From Candidatus Leptofilum proximum (lineage in GTDB: Bacteria; Chloroflexota; Anaerolineae; Promineifilales; Promineifilaceae): 64,000 nt of DNA. Shown piece after piece: positions 35,151-43,709 of this stretch; position 1 is the first letter of the stretch, and each line of letters starts with the position of its first letter. A model generated the notes under the pieces. That model was not told the DNA's origin. It was given only the letters and a program-made list of their open reading frames with translations, and did no database searches. The translations under genes and the position numbers were made by a program. The DNA lies in assembly GCA_016710325.1 (NCBI GenBank), contig JADJXK010000002.1:1-64000 (forward strand), read 5' to 3'.

Positions 35151-36308
35151 GTGAATCTGCACGAATATCAAGCAAAACGTTTGTTTGCCGAGCACGGCGT
35201 GCCGATTCCCAATGGTGATGTGGCCTCAACCCCCGCTGAGGCGCGTGAAATTGCCCGGGAATTAGGTGGCAAAGTTGTCGTAAAATCGCAGGTGCTGATC
35301 GGCGGCCGTGGCAAGGCAGGTGGTATCAAGCTCGCCAACACCCCGGATGAGGCTGAAGTGGCCGCCAGCCAGATACTCGGCATGAACATCAAAGGGTTTC
35401 AAGTGCACAAGGTTCTGATTGATGAGCAGTCACCCGGCGGTATCGACCAGGAAATTTACCTGGCCGTACTCATCGACCGGGCCAAGCGGCGCCCCATGGT
35501 GATGGCCTCCGCCGAGGGCGGTATGGACATCGAAGAGGTGAACGAGCGCAGCCCGGAGAAAATCTTCCGCGCCTACATTGAGCCAGCGTTGGGCGTGCGC
35601 AGTTACCAGACAACTTACCTGGCTTCGGCTATGGATTTGCCGCGTGAATTGTGGCGTGATTTTCACAAAATTGTGGTGGGTTTATACTCCTGCTTCAAAG
35701 CCAACGATGCTTCACTGACCGAAATTAATCCGCTGGTGATCACTGGCAACGGCAAGCTGATGGCGCTTGATGGCAAGATGTCTATTGACGATAACGGCCT
35801 CTACCGGCAGCCTCGGCTGGCAGAGATGCGTGATGTGCATGAAGAAACGGCCGCTGAAAAAGAAGCCCGCCTCAACGGCATCAATCTCATCCAGCTGGAT
35901 GGCAACATCGGCTGTATGGTCAATGGCGCGGGGCTGGCGATGGCCACGATGGACATGGTGAAAAAGTTCGGCGAAGCGTACAACTGCGCCCCGGCCAACT
36001 TCCTGGACATCGGTGGTGGGGCCAAGTCGGAGCAGGTCGCTACGGCGCTGCGCCTCATTTTGTCCGACAAGCGAGTGAAAGCCGTACTCATCAACATTTT
36101 TGGCGGCATCACTCGTGGTGATGAGGTAGCCCGAGGCATCATCGAGGCCTTGGAACAGGTAAAAACTGATGTGCCAATGGTGGTGCGTCTGGCAGGTACA
36201 AACGCTGCCGAAGGGATGGCGATTTTGGCGGATTCAAATATGGAAACGGCCGTTACCCTCTCCGATGCAGCCCAAAAAGCGGTTGCCGCCGCAAAAGGGG
36301 CCAACTAA
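35151..36308 (+). CDS. sucC: Succinyl-CoA synthetase beta subunit
   Basis: A 385-residue ATP-grasp subunit of the TCA-cycle enzyme that interconverts succinyl-CoA and succinate with nucleotide phosphorylation. Begins MNLHEYQAKRLFAEHGVPIP with a GTG start (35151) and AAAGGAG site upstream. Nucleotide and CoA-related segments: VVKSQVLIGGRGKAGGIKLA, EINPLVITGNGKLMALDGKM, GCMVNGAGLAMATMD, NFLDIGGGAKSEQV, NIFGGITRGDEVARG. Complete. Overlaps sucD by one base (TAATG). A TATAAT box lies at 35028-35033, without a clear -35. Confidence 0.97.
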   Translation: MNLHEYQAKRLFAEHGVPIPNGDVASTPAEAREIARELGGKVVVKSQVLIGGRGKAGGIKLANTPDEAEVAASQILGMNIKGFQVHKVLIDEQSPGGIDQEIYLAVLIDRAKRRPMVMASAEGGMDIEEVNERSPEKIFRAYIEPALGVRSYQTTYLASAMDLPRELWRDFHKIVVGLYSCFKANDASLTEINPLVITGNGKLMALDGKMSIDDNGLYRQPRLAEMRDVHEETAAEKEARLNGINLIQLDGNIGCMVNGAGLAMATMDMVKKFGEAYNCAPANFLDIGGGAKSEQVATALRLILSDKRVKAVLINIFGGITRGDEVARGIIEALEQVKTDVPMVVRLAGTNAAEGMAILADSNMETAVTLSDAAQKAVAAAKGAN

Positions 36309-37186
36309 TGAGCATTCTCGTCGATAAAAACACACGACTGTTAATTCAAGGGATTACGGGCCGGGAAGGCAGCTTCCACACGACCCAAATGATTGAGTAT
36401 GGGACAAACGTGGTCGGTGGTGTCACTCCGGGCAAGGGCGGCCAATGGTTCAGCACCGACGACAAAAAGGTGCCCATTTTTGACACCGTAAAAGAGGCCG
36501 TCGAGGCCACCGGGGCCAACGCCTCGCTCATCTTTGTGCCGGCTCGCTTTGCCGTAGACGCCATCTACGAAGCCGCCGATGCGGGCATTCCGCTCATTAC
36601 TTGCCTCACGGAGCACATTCCCGTGCTGGACATGATTGCCGCCCGCGCTTACCTGGACACGCTCAACGTGCGCCTGATTGGGCCAAACTGTCCTGGTTTG
36701 CTGACCCCTGGTGAGGCCAAAGTAGGCATCATTCCCGGTGCGATTGCCATGCCCGGCAGCGTGGGCGTGGTTTCCAAGAGCGGCACGCTGACTTATGAAG
36801 TGATTGATGCGCTGACCAAACTGGACATTGGCCAATCCACCTGCGTGGGCATCGGCGGTGATCCGATTAGCGGCACCAGCTTCATCGACGTGCTGGCGCT
36901 GTTTGAGGAAGACCCGGCCACGGAGCAAATTGTGATGATTGGCGAAATTGGCGGCAACGCAGAGGAGCAGGCAGCGGCTTACATTGCGCAGCATATCACC
37001 AAGCCGGTAACGTCCTTCATTGCCGGGCGCACCGCCCCTCCAGGCAAGCGCATGGGCCATGCCGGGGCCATCGTAGAAGGCAAAAGCGGTACGGCCGAAA
37101 GCAAAGTCGAAGCGCTGCGGGCAGCTGGCGTGCGCGTCGCCGACAACCCGGACGATATCGCCAAAATTGTGGCGTCTCGACATTAG
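36308..37186 (+). CDS. sucD: Succinyl-CoA synthetase alpha subunit
   Basis: A 292-residue subunit with the CoA-binding domain and the phospho-histidine: LIQGITGREGSFHTTQMIEY, NCPGLLTPGEAKVGIIPG, VSKSGTLTYEVIDALTK, CVGIGGDPISGTSFID, MIGEIGGNAEEQAA and GKRMGHAGAIV, where the His of GHAGAI is the residue phosphorylated during catalysis. Complete and standard length. Translationally coupled with sucC (TAATG overlap). A heptamer hairpin starts three bases after its stop and reaches the next start codon. Confidence 0.97.
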   Translation: MSILVDKNTRLLIQGITGREGSFHTTQMIEYGTNVVGGVTPGKGGQWFSTDDKKVPIFDTVKEAVEATGANASLIFVPARFAVDAIYEAADAGIPLITCLTEHIPVLDMIAARAYLDTLNVRLIGPNCPGLLTPGEAKVGIIPGAIAMPGSVGVVSKSGTLTYEVIDALTKLDIGQSTCVGIGGDPISGTSFIDVLALFEEDPATEQIVMIGEIGGNAEEQAAAYIAQHITKPVTSFIAGRTAPPGKRMGHAGAIVEGKSGTAESKVEALRAAGVRVADNPDDIAKIVASRH

Positions 37187-37189
37187 GGC

Positions 37190-37275
37190 CGTAATCGGTA
37201 ATCCGTAATCGGTAATCGGTAAGATGCTACTGATTACCGATTACCGTTCACCGATTACCGTTCACCGATTACCGA
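37190..37275. repeat. Hairpin repeat of ATTACCG-type heptamers (copy A4)
   Basis: GTAATCGGTAATCCGTAATC on the left and ACCGATTACCGTTCACCGAT on the right. It begins three bases after the sucD stop and ends one base before the rsmD-like start codon, leaving no ribosome binding site outside the repeat. Confidence 0.85.
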
Positions 37276-37276
37276 C

Positions 37277-37837
37277 ATGCGCGTCATCAGCGGCAGTGCC
37301 AGGGGCAGCAGGCTCAAGCGGGTTCCGGGGGATTCCACCCGGCCCATTATGGACAAGGTGAAGGAGAGCCTGTTCAACATCCTGGGCAAGGTAGAGGGGG
37401 AAACCTGGCTCGATTTGTTTGCCGGGACGGGGCAGGTGGGCATCGAGGCGCTGAGCCGCGGCGCTAAGGAAGTGGTGTTTATCGACAAGGTTCGCCCGGC
37501 GATTCAAACCATCCAGGCCAACCTGCAAACGACGGGTCTTCAGGCCAGGGGCCGTGTTGTCCAGGCCGATGCATTTGATTATCTGGCGCGAACGGCGGGC
37601 AACGCCCGTTTCCATCTCATCTATGTGGCGCCGCCGCAGTATTTGGGTTTGTGGCAAAAGGTGATGGTGGTGGTGGATGAACGGCCGTCGGCCTGGCTGT
37701 CCCCCGCAGGCATTGTGGTGATACAAATCGACCCCAAAGAGTACGAACCCCTCACGCTGCAAAATTTGATGCTCACCGACAGCCGTACCTATGGTAATAC
37801 CCAACTTTGTTTCTACGAACAGACGCCAGTTGAATAG
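37277..37837 (+). CDS. RsmD-like 16S rRNA (guanine-N2) methyltransferase, altered catalytic motif
   Basis: A 186-residue Rossmann methyltransferase. The start MRVISGSARGSRLKRVPGDS TRP (split for length) and DKVKESLFNILG match RsmD, which methylates G966 of 16S rRNA. SAM motif LDLFAGTGQVGIEALSRGAK is intact. The catalytic (D/N)PP(Y/F) motif, however, reads YVAPPQY: the Asp is replaced by Ala. The enzyme may therefore be altered or inactive, or use a shifted residue. The start codon directly follows a hairpin repeat with no visible Shine-Dalgarno sequence. Confidence 0.8.
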   Translation: MRVISGSARGSRLKRVPGDSTRPIMDKVKESLFNILGKVEGETWLDLFAGTGQVGIEALSRGAKEVVFIDKVRPAIQTIQANLQTTGLQARGRVVQADAFDYLARTAGNARFHLIYVAPPQYLGLWQKVMVVVDERPSAWLSPAGIVVIQIDPKEYEPLTLQNLMLTDSRTYGNTQLCFYEQTPVE

Positions 37838-37840
37838 CGT

Positions 37841-38626
37841 TTACTGCTGTAAAGTGACCTGGATGACGCATTGGGCGATGGTGTTTTGCGCCTGGTCGGC
37901 GGCGGAAAGGCGAATGAGGTACGGGCCAGACTCCCATTGGCTCAAATTGACGCTCCCCAAAAAGCCATCTTCAACCGGCTGATCGATGTTGCGCCCCAGC
38001 AGTGAGGCCCACTGACCGCCGGTTTGCGGGCCGTTGGCTTCCAGCGTGTAGTAGCCAAAATTTTCAAAATCGGCCGTGCCGTTAAACATGATCGTCCCAG
38101 CCACCACCGCGCCATTACGCGGTTCGGTGATGTTGAGCTGAATGTTGCAGCCAACGGATGGTGTTGGTGGCGGAGTGGGGGTGCCAACGGCCGTTGCTTC
38201 CGCTTCTGGTGCCGCTGTTTCCAGTGGATTGGCGGCAGGTTCACCTGGGTTGCTGGCCAGGGTAATGGTTGGCACCAGCGGTGGCGTGGGCGTGGGCTGG
38301 CGCGTGAGCAGCGGCGTTGGTGAGGCCAGAGGCGTCCGAAAAATATCAGGAGTAGGTGTGGCGGGGCGCAGCAGGGTGGGTGGCAGGGTCGGGGCCACCT
38401 GCTCATTCACGTAGTACACCCCGCCAATGATGCCAGACAGGATCAAGATTACCAGCAGAGCGGTGTTGCGCCGTTGGGTGTTGGTTTCTCGCTCCAGGTT
38501 AAAGAAGGCCACGCGCAGCTGGCGCTGGGCCTGGATAAATTCATTTGCATACCAGAAAAGTCCCAAAGCCGAGACAATATAAATCCAGACATCGTTGCGT
38601 AGAATGAAGACGTAGAATTGATTCAT
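37841..38626 (-). CDS. Membrane protein with extracellular Ig-like domain
   Basis: A 261-residue protein, not recognised as a named family. Two membrane helices near the N-terminus (~12-30, IYIVSALGLFWYANEFI, and ~54-72, ALLVILILSGIIGGVYY), then a Thr/Pro-rich linker (~80-155) and an extracellular beta domain (~158-261: NIQLNITEPRNGAVVAGTIM, YYTLEANGPQTGGQWASLLG, GPYLIRLSAADQAQN, CVIQVTLQQ). The beta domain looks Ig/FN3-like as used for sugar or protein contacts. Convergent with the rsmD-like gene, three bases apart. Function unknown. Confidence 0.65.
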   Translation of the reverse strand: MNQFYVFILRNDVWIYIVSALGLFWYANEFIQAQRQLRVAFFNLERETNTQRRNTALLVILILSGIIGGVYYVNEQVAPTLPPTLLRPATPTPDIFRTPLASPTPLLTRQPTPTPPLVPTITLASNPGEPAANPLETAAPEAEATAVGTPTPPPTPSVGCNIQLNITEPRNGAVVAGTIMFNGTADFENFGYYTLEANGPQTGGQWASLLGRNIDQPVEDGFLGSVNLSQWESGPYLIRLSAADQAQNTIAQCVIQVTLQQ

Positions 38627-38784
38627 GATGGGTTTGAGGTTTGTCTTTCAGCCGAAAATGTGCGCTGAGGACAAACCGGTTCGCAAGATACACAGATGGA
38701 CAAAAGCGCAGAATGATTGCGCCAGATTTTAGCCAGTACGGCCGTCTCTGCCCATTCAGCTCAGGTTGCGATTGTATCTTGGAT

Positions 38785-39627
38785 TTACAATTGTTGCAGG
38801 ATGCCCCTCAGGAGCGCTGTCAGCCGGGGAATGATTTGCTGACCGGTTTCTAATACTTCCGTGTGGGTCACTACCGTACCGGGTTTGGGGTCCGGATCGG
38901 CCTTGTTGGTGATGGAGGAGATGCCCAGGATTTGCATGCCCGCATGGCGTGCCACCACCACGGTAGGCACGGTGGACATGCCCACGGCATCAGCACCCAC
39001 CGTACGCAGGAAGCGCAGTTCGGCCGGCGTTTCAAAGCTAGGCCCGGCCACATAAGCGTAGGTGCCTTGCTGAAGGGTGAAGTTGTTGGCTACGGCCGCC
39101 TGATGAGCCAGCTGGCGCAGCTGCCAGTCGTAGGTGCCAATCATGTCTGGGAAACGGGGGCCAACCTTGTCGTCATTAGGGCCACGCAGGGGATTGAGCC
39201 CGGCCAATCCCAAGAAGTTGATGTGGTCGGTGATGAGCATTAAATCACCAGGGTTGAAGTTTGGATTAATCCCGCCAGCGGCGTTGGTAACAATGAGTAT
39301 CTGAATGCCCAAAGCTTTCATCACCCGTACCGGCAGCGTGATTTGATCCATGCTGTACCCTTCGTAGTAATGGGCGCGGCCCTGCTGCACCAGAACGGTT
39401 TTGCCTTCCAGATGGCCGATGACCAAACGGCCGCTGTGACCCACCACCGTTGACTGCGGCCAGCCGGGAATCTGGTCATAGCGAATGATGTCTGGTTCCT
39501 GGATGCTGCTGGCCAGCTCACTCAGCCCGGAACCCAGCACCAGGCCGATGGTGGGTTGGTAGTTGGTGAGTTGGCGGATAGCGGATGCGGCCGTTTCTAC
39601 TTGTTGAGCGATGTTTGTGGATATCAT
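38785..39627 (-). CDS. Purine-nucleoside phosphorylase (trimeric type)
   Basis: About 280 residues; cleaves inosine/guanosine with phosphate in purine salvage. Type II PNP motifs: IGLVLGSGLSELASSIQEPD, VGHSGRLVIGHLEGKTVLVQ, GRAHYYEGYSM, ILIVTNAAGGINPNF, LMLITDHINFLG, VGMSTVPTVVVARHAGMQIL and SSITNKADPDP with the base-contacting Asn in TNKA. ATG at 39625-39627 (MISTNIAQQVETAASAI) chosen rather than an upstream in-frame Met; both possible. Upstream gene in the same direction is the recombinase. Confidence 0.95.
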   Translation of the reverse strand: MISTNIAQQVETAASAIRQLTNYQPTIGLVLGSGLSELASSIQEPDIIRYDQIPGWPQSTVVGHSGRLVIGHLEGKTVLVQQGRAHYYEGYSMDQITLPVRVMKALGIQILIVTNAAGGINPNFNPGDLMLITDHINFLGLAGLNPLRGPNDDKVGPRFPDMIGTYDWQLRQLAHQAAVANNFTLQQGTYAYVAGPSFETPAELRFLRTVGADAVGMSTVPTVVVARHAGMQILGISSITNKADPDPKPGTVVTHTEVLETGQQIIPRLTALLRGILQQL

Positions 39628-39724
39628 GGAATTGTCCTGAAAATAGATGAGAGACTGGGGCACAGGATGATCGCTGCCTATGCTCCAGTCTCTGAAAGTC
39701 TGGTTATATGATGATTTCTAAAAA

Positions 39725-40609
39725 TTATTCGGCCGTTTCCGCTTCGGTTTCCGTTTCTTCCAGCTGCGTATAAATTTGAGTGGTAGAAATATTAGCATGG
39801 CCAAGCAGCTTCTGCACTTCCTGCAGGTCTGAGCCCTTGTTGAGCTTGTGGGCGGCGAAGCTGTGGCGCAGCGTATGGGGTGTGACGGCCACACTCAGGT
39901 CTGCCTCTTTGGCGTACGCTTTGATGATAAGCCATAGTCCCTGGCGAGTTAGCTGCTGCCCGCGGTGATTGAGAAACATGGCGGTTTCATCTTTGTCTTT
40001 GACGAGAAACGGCCGTCCTTCCTCAACATAGTTCTCTAACACTTTCTTCGTATCTTGATCAAACGGCAGTTCCCGTACCTGATCATCCTTGCCGGGGCAA
40101 TACAAGACCTTGTTTTGCAGGTCAACATCTTCCAAACGCAGCGATACCACTTCCGTCACGCGCATGCCAGTGGAGTACAGCAAATTTAACAGCGCCATAT
40201 CACGCAAATTTTTGGGTGATTTCTTTTGGGAAGGAGCCTCCAACAAGCGTTCAACTTCTTCAAAGGAAAGCGTCTTGGGCAGGCGCTTTTTCACTTTGGG
40301 TGAATCAATATCCGTGGTGGGATTCTCATCGACAATCTGGTTGGCATGGAGATAGTTGAAAAACGATTTTACCGCGGCCACCTTCCGGGCTACCGACGAA
40401 GACGCATACGGTTGGTCCTTCATGTACTCCACATAGCCATTGATCTCAACACTGCCAATCGCCTGCCAGTTGTTGGTGGAGTTTAAACGACGACCTTGCA
40501 AGTAAGACATGAACTGGCCAAGATCATTCTTATAAGCGGCTATGGTATTGCTTGAATAATTGTACTCTTTTTGAAGGAACTTCAGGAAGGCGAGCAGCTG
40601 TTCTTCCAT
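39725..40609 (-). CDS. Xer-type tyrosine recombinase
   Basis: A 294-residue site-specific recombinase with SAM-like N-terminal domain (~1-100) and catalytic domain. All catalytic residues are visible: Arg in STGMRVTEVVSLRLEDVD, Lys in YCPGKDDQVRELP, HTLRHSFAAH (His..Arg), His in KLLGHANISTTQIYTQ and the nucleophile Tyr in the same stretch. It could be the XerC/XerD chromosome dimer resolvase or a related integrase; housekeeping neighbours and full conservation favour the former. The C-terminus is an acidic tail (LEETETEAETAE) unlike E. coli XerD. Confidence 0.9.
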   Translation of the reverse strand: MEEQLLAFLKFLQKEYNYSSNTIAAYKNDLGQFMSYLQGRRLNSTNNWQAIGSVEINGYVEYMKDQPYASSSVARKVAAVKSFFNYLHANQIVDENPTTDIDSPKVKKRLPKTLSFEEVERLLEAPSQKKSPKNLRDMALLNLLYSTGMRVTEVVSLRLEDVDLQNKVLYCPGKDDQVRELPFDQDTKKVLENYVEEGRPFLVKDKDETAMFLNHRGQQLTRQGLWLIIKAYAKEADLSVAVTPHTLRHSFAAHKLNKGSDLQEVQKLLGHANISTTQIYTQLEETETEAETAE

Positions 40610-40961
40610 CGCCTCACACTCCTTGCTTTGCCCAGAGTCTTATCGAGGGCTGAAATTCGTGTAGTAACAAAACGTACCATTGTATGCAGTAAATACGTTT
40701 GCCTACCGATAGAGGAGCCGCTCTAAAGAGATGTGTTTGTGCTGAGCCAGAAAGTGCCAGATGAAATAGTATCGGACAACTTGATCTAAGATTATGTAAG
40801 TTAAACTAGGCGCATTATAGCAATTACTTTTCATAAGATCAAATACAAATCAACATAATGATCGCAAATTGGATAGGCAATCGGTGCTATACGAATAAAA
40901 AAGCTGTGGCGCTAAATTGGCGCCACAGCTTTTCGATAAAGGATGAGGTGGGCTCTGGCGT
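40610..40961. other. Intergenic region with terminator
   Basis: 352 bases without a gene between the recombinase start and the lipoprotein stop (both genes on minus strand). It holds a strong terminator at 40899-40933 and an AT-rich stretch near 40790-40860 that may carry the recombinase promoter. Nothing else seen. Confidence 0.7.
40899..40933 (-). terminator. Rho-independent terminator after the lipoprotein gene
   Basis: Perfect 14-base stem AAAAGCTGTGGCGC / GCGCCACAGCTTTT around a seven-base loop; T-rich on either strand, so it could act in both directions. Confidence 0.9.
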
Positions 40962-41600
40962 TTATTCGTCTTTTATAAGCACAAGATCGGTGCTTGTTGG
41001 AATGTCCGACGGACTGGCATCGGCCGCGAGCGTAGCCGTAGCTTGTGCCAAAAGACCGTTGCGGTACTGGAACGCCTGCAGCTGATCGCCATCTTCATAA
41101 AAAGTTTCTGCCAGGTCCTGACTGCGAATGCGGAATTTAAGTCCATCCGGTGCTTGGATGAGAAATTCGGGGGCTGTTGTGGGGGTAAGATTCATGCTAA
41201 TGATTTCGCCGCGAACGATAAAAGTGTCACCAGGGCGCACCGCGTCTGGATTTACGACCAGGCCCGTTTCTGGATCTGTCCCAGTCATTGGTCGATCACC
41301 AAAAGGTGAAGCGGGTGCAGCTGCTTCCTCAGCGGGCGCAGCTTCTTCGCTTGTCGCTTCGGTCTCTTCTGATTCGCTGCTGGCTTCAGTGGCAGGCTCT
41401 TCACTTGATGCGGTGGGCTCTTCTTCTGTTGGTTCAGTCGCAGCTGGTTCTTCTGCAACGGCATCTTGTACTTCTGATGATGTGGAAGAACTGTTATTAT
41501 TGTTTGCGGCAGGGGCGTCGGGTTCAGTTCCGCTGCTACCGCCACATGAGGCCAACAGGAATAGGGCAATTACCCAGAAAACTACAGCTTTTTTATTCAT
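40962..41600 (-). CDS. Lipoprotein with acidic low-complexity region
   Basis: A 212-residue exported protein. Signal peptide with lipobox LLASC (Cys19) and GGSSG after it. Residues ~30-100 are a highly acidic Glu/Ala/Ser/Thr-rich tract. The remaining ~110 residues form a small globular domain (GDTFIVRGEIISMNLTPTTA, EFLIQAPDGLKFRIRSQDLA, DGDQLQAFQYRNGLLAQATA) that looks OB- or beta-barrel-like. Not recognised as a named family. Divergent from the nicotinate phosphoribosyltransferase gene, with an AT-rich 155-base promoter region including TATAAT at 41648-41653. Confidence 0.7.
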   Translation of the reverse strand: MNKKAVVFWVIALFLLASCGGSSGTEPDAPAANNNNSSSTSSEVQDAVAEEPAATEPTEEEPTASSEEPATEASSESEETEATSEEAAPAEEAAAPASPFGDRPMTGTDPETGLVVNPDAVRPGDTFIVRGEIISMNLTPTTAPEFLIQAPDGLKFRIRSQDLAETFYEDGDQLQAFQYRNGLLAQATATLAADASPSDIPTSTDLVLIKDE

Positions 41601-41755
41601 TTTTTGTCTCCTCTTCTCTTAAACAAAACGGGGGGGGATAATAACACTATAATATTACACAATTTTGTTTATGCAATTTACCTTAAATTTCATATTAAGA
41701 TAGTTCGTGTAGAAACAAAACTTAGTCCTTTTTCACAAATACAGGGGTCTTAAAA

Positions 41756-43108
41756 ATGACGGTTTTTAACGAAAAGCGGTTAACAAATGCGGTGTTTAAA
41801 TTGGACATTGAACGCATGCGGCACGGCTGGTATTCGGATAAATATTTTGCCAACATTTTGAAAATGCTGGAGGGAGTTGGCGCCAACGGAGGCTATCAGG
41901 GTGATTACGCGCGTGATATTGGGCAGGATCCGAAGGGCTTGAATGTGGGTGACATGGAAGTTGAGGTGCAGTTTTTCACGCGGCGTTCCGGCAAAACGGT
42001 GGTAGTGGGTGTGGACAAGGCGCTTTCCATGCTGCGGCATTGTACGGGGTACTTTGACAGCGCTGGCGAGTGGGTGCCGACTTGGCAGAATTTGCGGGTT
42101 ACGGCCGTTCACGATGGCGCTACCGTAAAATATTACGACGATCCCCTCCAGGTTCAGCCGGTGATTAAAGTTCAAGGAAGATACCGGGATTTTGCTTTGC
42201 TTGAGACGCCAATGCTTGGTATCCTGAGTCGGAGCAGCCGTATTGCCACCAATGTGTACAATGTTCTGCAGGCCGCCCGCGGTAAATCGGTGCTCTTTTT
42301 CCCGGCCCGGTTTGACCTGCATGAAGTTCAGGCGGCCGATGGGTACGCCTATGATGTGGCGGTGGCGCGCTTTAACCAGGATTTTGGGGGGCAGTTACGG
42401 CCGTATGTCTCCACAGACGCTCAGGGGGATTGGTGGGGTGGCGCCGGGGGCGGTACCATTGCGCACGCTGTGATTGCCTGTTTCCTGAGCGATACGGCCG
42501 CTGCCATGCTCGCCTTTGCCGAATTTGTGCCTGCCGACGTTTCGCGCATTGCCCTGGTAGATTTTAACAACGACTCCATTACTGATGCCGTACGAACCCT
42601 AAAAGCAATGTTTGACCGGTTCAGTGCCCACACGGCGGCGGGCAACGTGGCCGAAGCGCAAAAATATGTGCTGTACGGCGTGCGCCTGGATACCAGCGGC
42701 AGCCTGCGGGATGTGAACGTTCCTCCGTTGGGTGATCCGGTGTTGGATTTGGGGGTTACACCCCGGCTGGTGTTTAATGTGCGGCAGGCCCTGGACCATG
42801 CCTGGCGTCAGTGGAGCTTAACGCCGGAGGAAGCAGCATTGGCACGGCCGTACTGCCAGAACGTCAGAATTGTGGTCACCGGTGGGTTCAATCCGGCCAA
42901 GATCGCCCGCTTTGAAAAGCTGCACGTGCCCGTCGATATCTATGGTGTAGGTTCCTCACTGCTGCTGAACGACAAAGAGACCAACACCGATTTTACGGCC
43001 GATGTGGTGCGCGTGTGTATTGATGGTCAGTGGGTTGAAATGGCCAAAATCGGCCGGGGTGCCAGCGAGAATCCGGCCCTGCAGCCCGTAGATTTAACCA
43101 ATTTATAG
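41756..43108 (+). CDS. Nicotinate phosphoribosyltransferase family protein
   Basis: A 450-residue type II phosphoribosyltransferase-fold protein. It makes nicotinate mononucleotide from nicotinate and PRPP for NAD salvage if it is orthodox. Family stretches: YRDFALLETPMLGILSRSSR, FFPARFDLHEVQAADGYAYD, IALVDFNNDSITDAVRTLKA, YGVRLDTSGSLRD, VVTGGFNPAKIARFEKLHVP and VDIYGVGSSLLLND. Similar to the non-E. coli long form. Because sequence around the substrate pocket deviates (HAVIACFLSD), action on nicotinamide or another pyridine cannot be excluded. Start ATG 41756. Confidence 0.82.
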   Translation: MTVFNEKRLTNAVFKLDIERMRHGWYSDKYFANILKMLEGVGANGGYQGDYARDIGQDPKGLNVGDMEVEVQFFTRRSGKTVVVGVDKALSMLRHCTGYFDSAGEWVPTWQNLRVTAVHDGATVKYYDDPLQVQPVIKVQGRYRDFALLETPMLGILSRSSRIATNVYNVLQAARGKSVLFFPARFDLHEVQAADGYAYDVAVARFNQDFGGQLRPYVSTDAQGDWWGGAGGGTIAHAVIACFLSDTAAAMLAFAEFVPADVSRIALVDFNNDSITDAVRTLKAMFDRFSAHTAAGNVAEAQKYVLYGVRLDTSGSLRDVNVPPLGDPVLDLGVTPRLVFNVRQALDHAWRQWSLTPEEAALARPYCQNVRIVVTGGFNPAKIARFEKLHVPVDIYGVGSSLLLNDKETNTDFTADVVRVCIDGQWVEMAKIGRGASENPALQPVDLTNL

Positions 43109-43157
43109 GCGGTTTGTGGCGGCGTAAGCACAGCTTTAAGAAAGGTTGAGTAAAGAG

Positions 43158-43676
43158 ATGAACAGTAATGCACAACAACACAAAGCAGATTCAAAGTTCA
43201 AAGCATTATTTCGCCGGGGGACCGAACTGCTGCATCGCGGCAAGGCCCAAGAAGCGGCCGCCTTGTTAGAGGAAGCACATTGTCTCAAACCAGAGCATTT
43301 TGATGCCAGCCTGAATCTAAGTGGTGCGTACATCTTGACAAAGAAATTCAAACAGGCGGTGAGCCTGCTGGAAATATTGCGCAATCAGGCGCCCGAAAAC
43401 GCTATGGTCTGGACCAATTTGGGCGCGGCTTACCTGGGCAATCCCGTTTTAGCCCGTGATGAGGAGCAGCTGCGGGCCATCGCTGCGTTTGAACAGGCCT
43501 TGGTGCTGAATCCCGCAGCGCCAAACGTTGCTTACAACATTGGCTTAATTTACCGTGACCGCCGTGAATACGATGTGGCCATCGCCTGGTTCCAGCGTGC
43601 GCTGCAGGCTAACCCGAATGATCAAGATGCACGAAACTTAATTGCCAAGCTGAGTGAAATGAACGGCCGTACTTAA
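43158..43676 (+). CDS. Tetratricopeptide repeat protein
   Basis: A 172-residue soluble TPR protein (starts ATG 43158; an in-frame TTG at 43146 is possible). Three to four TPR units: FRRGTELLHRGKAQEAAALL, EHFDASLNLSGAYILTKKF, NAMVWTNLGAAYLGNP...AFEQALVLNP, APNVAYNIGLIYRDRREYDV. TPRs mediate protein contacts; the partner is unknown. Between the phosphoribosyltransferase and the UGPase genes, same strand, so possibly co-transcribed. Confidence 0.8.
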   Translation: MNSNAQQHKADSKFKALFRRGTELLHRGKAQEAAALLEEAHCLKPEHFDASLNLSGAYILTKKFKQAVSLLEILRNQAPENAMVWTNLGAAYLGNPVLARDEEQLRAIAAFEQALVLNPAAPNVAYNIGLIYRDRREYDVAIAWFQRALQANPNDQDARNLIAKLSEMNGRT

Positions 43677-43709
43677 AAAATCTTTCGTTTACAGGTAACT
43701 ACTAAATTT

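Noticed and set aside
39725..40609. Integrase of a mobile island
   Set aside because: Neighbours are housekeeping genes, no tRNA or direct repeats flank it, and composition does not change; a Xer-type housekeeping recombinase is more likely.
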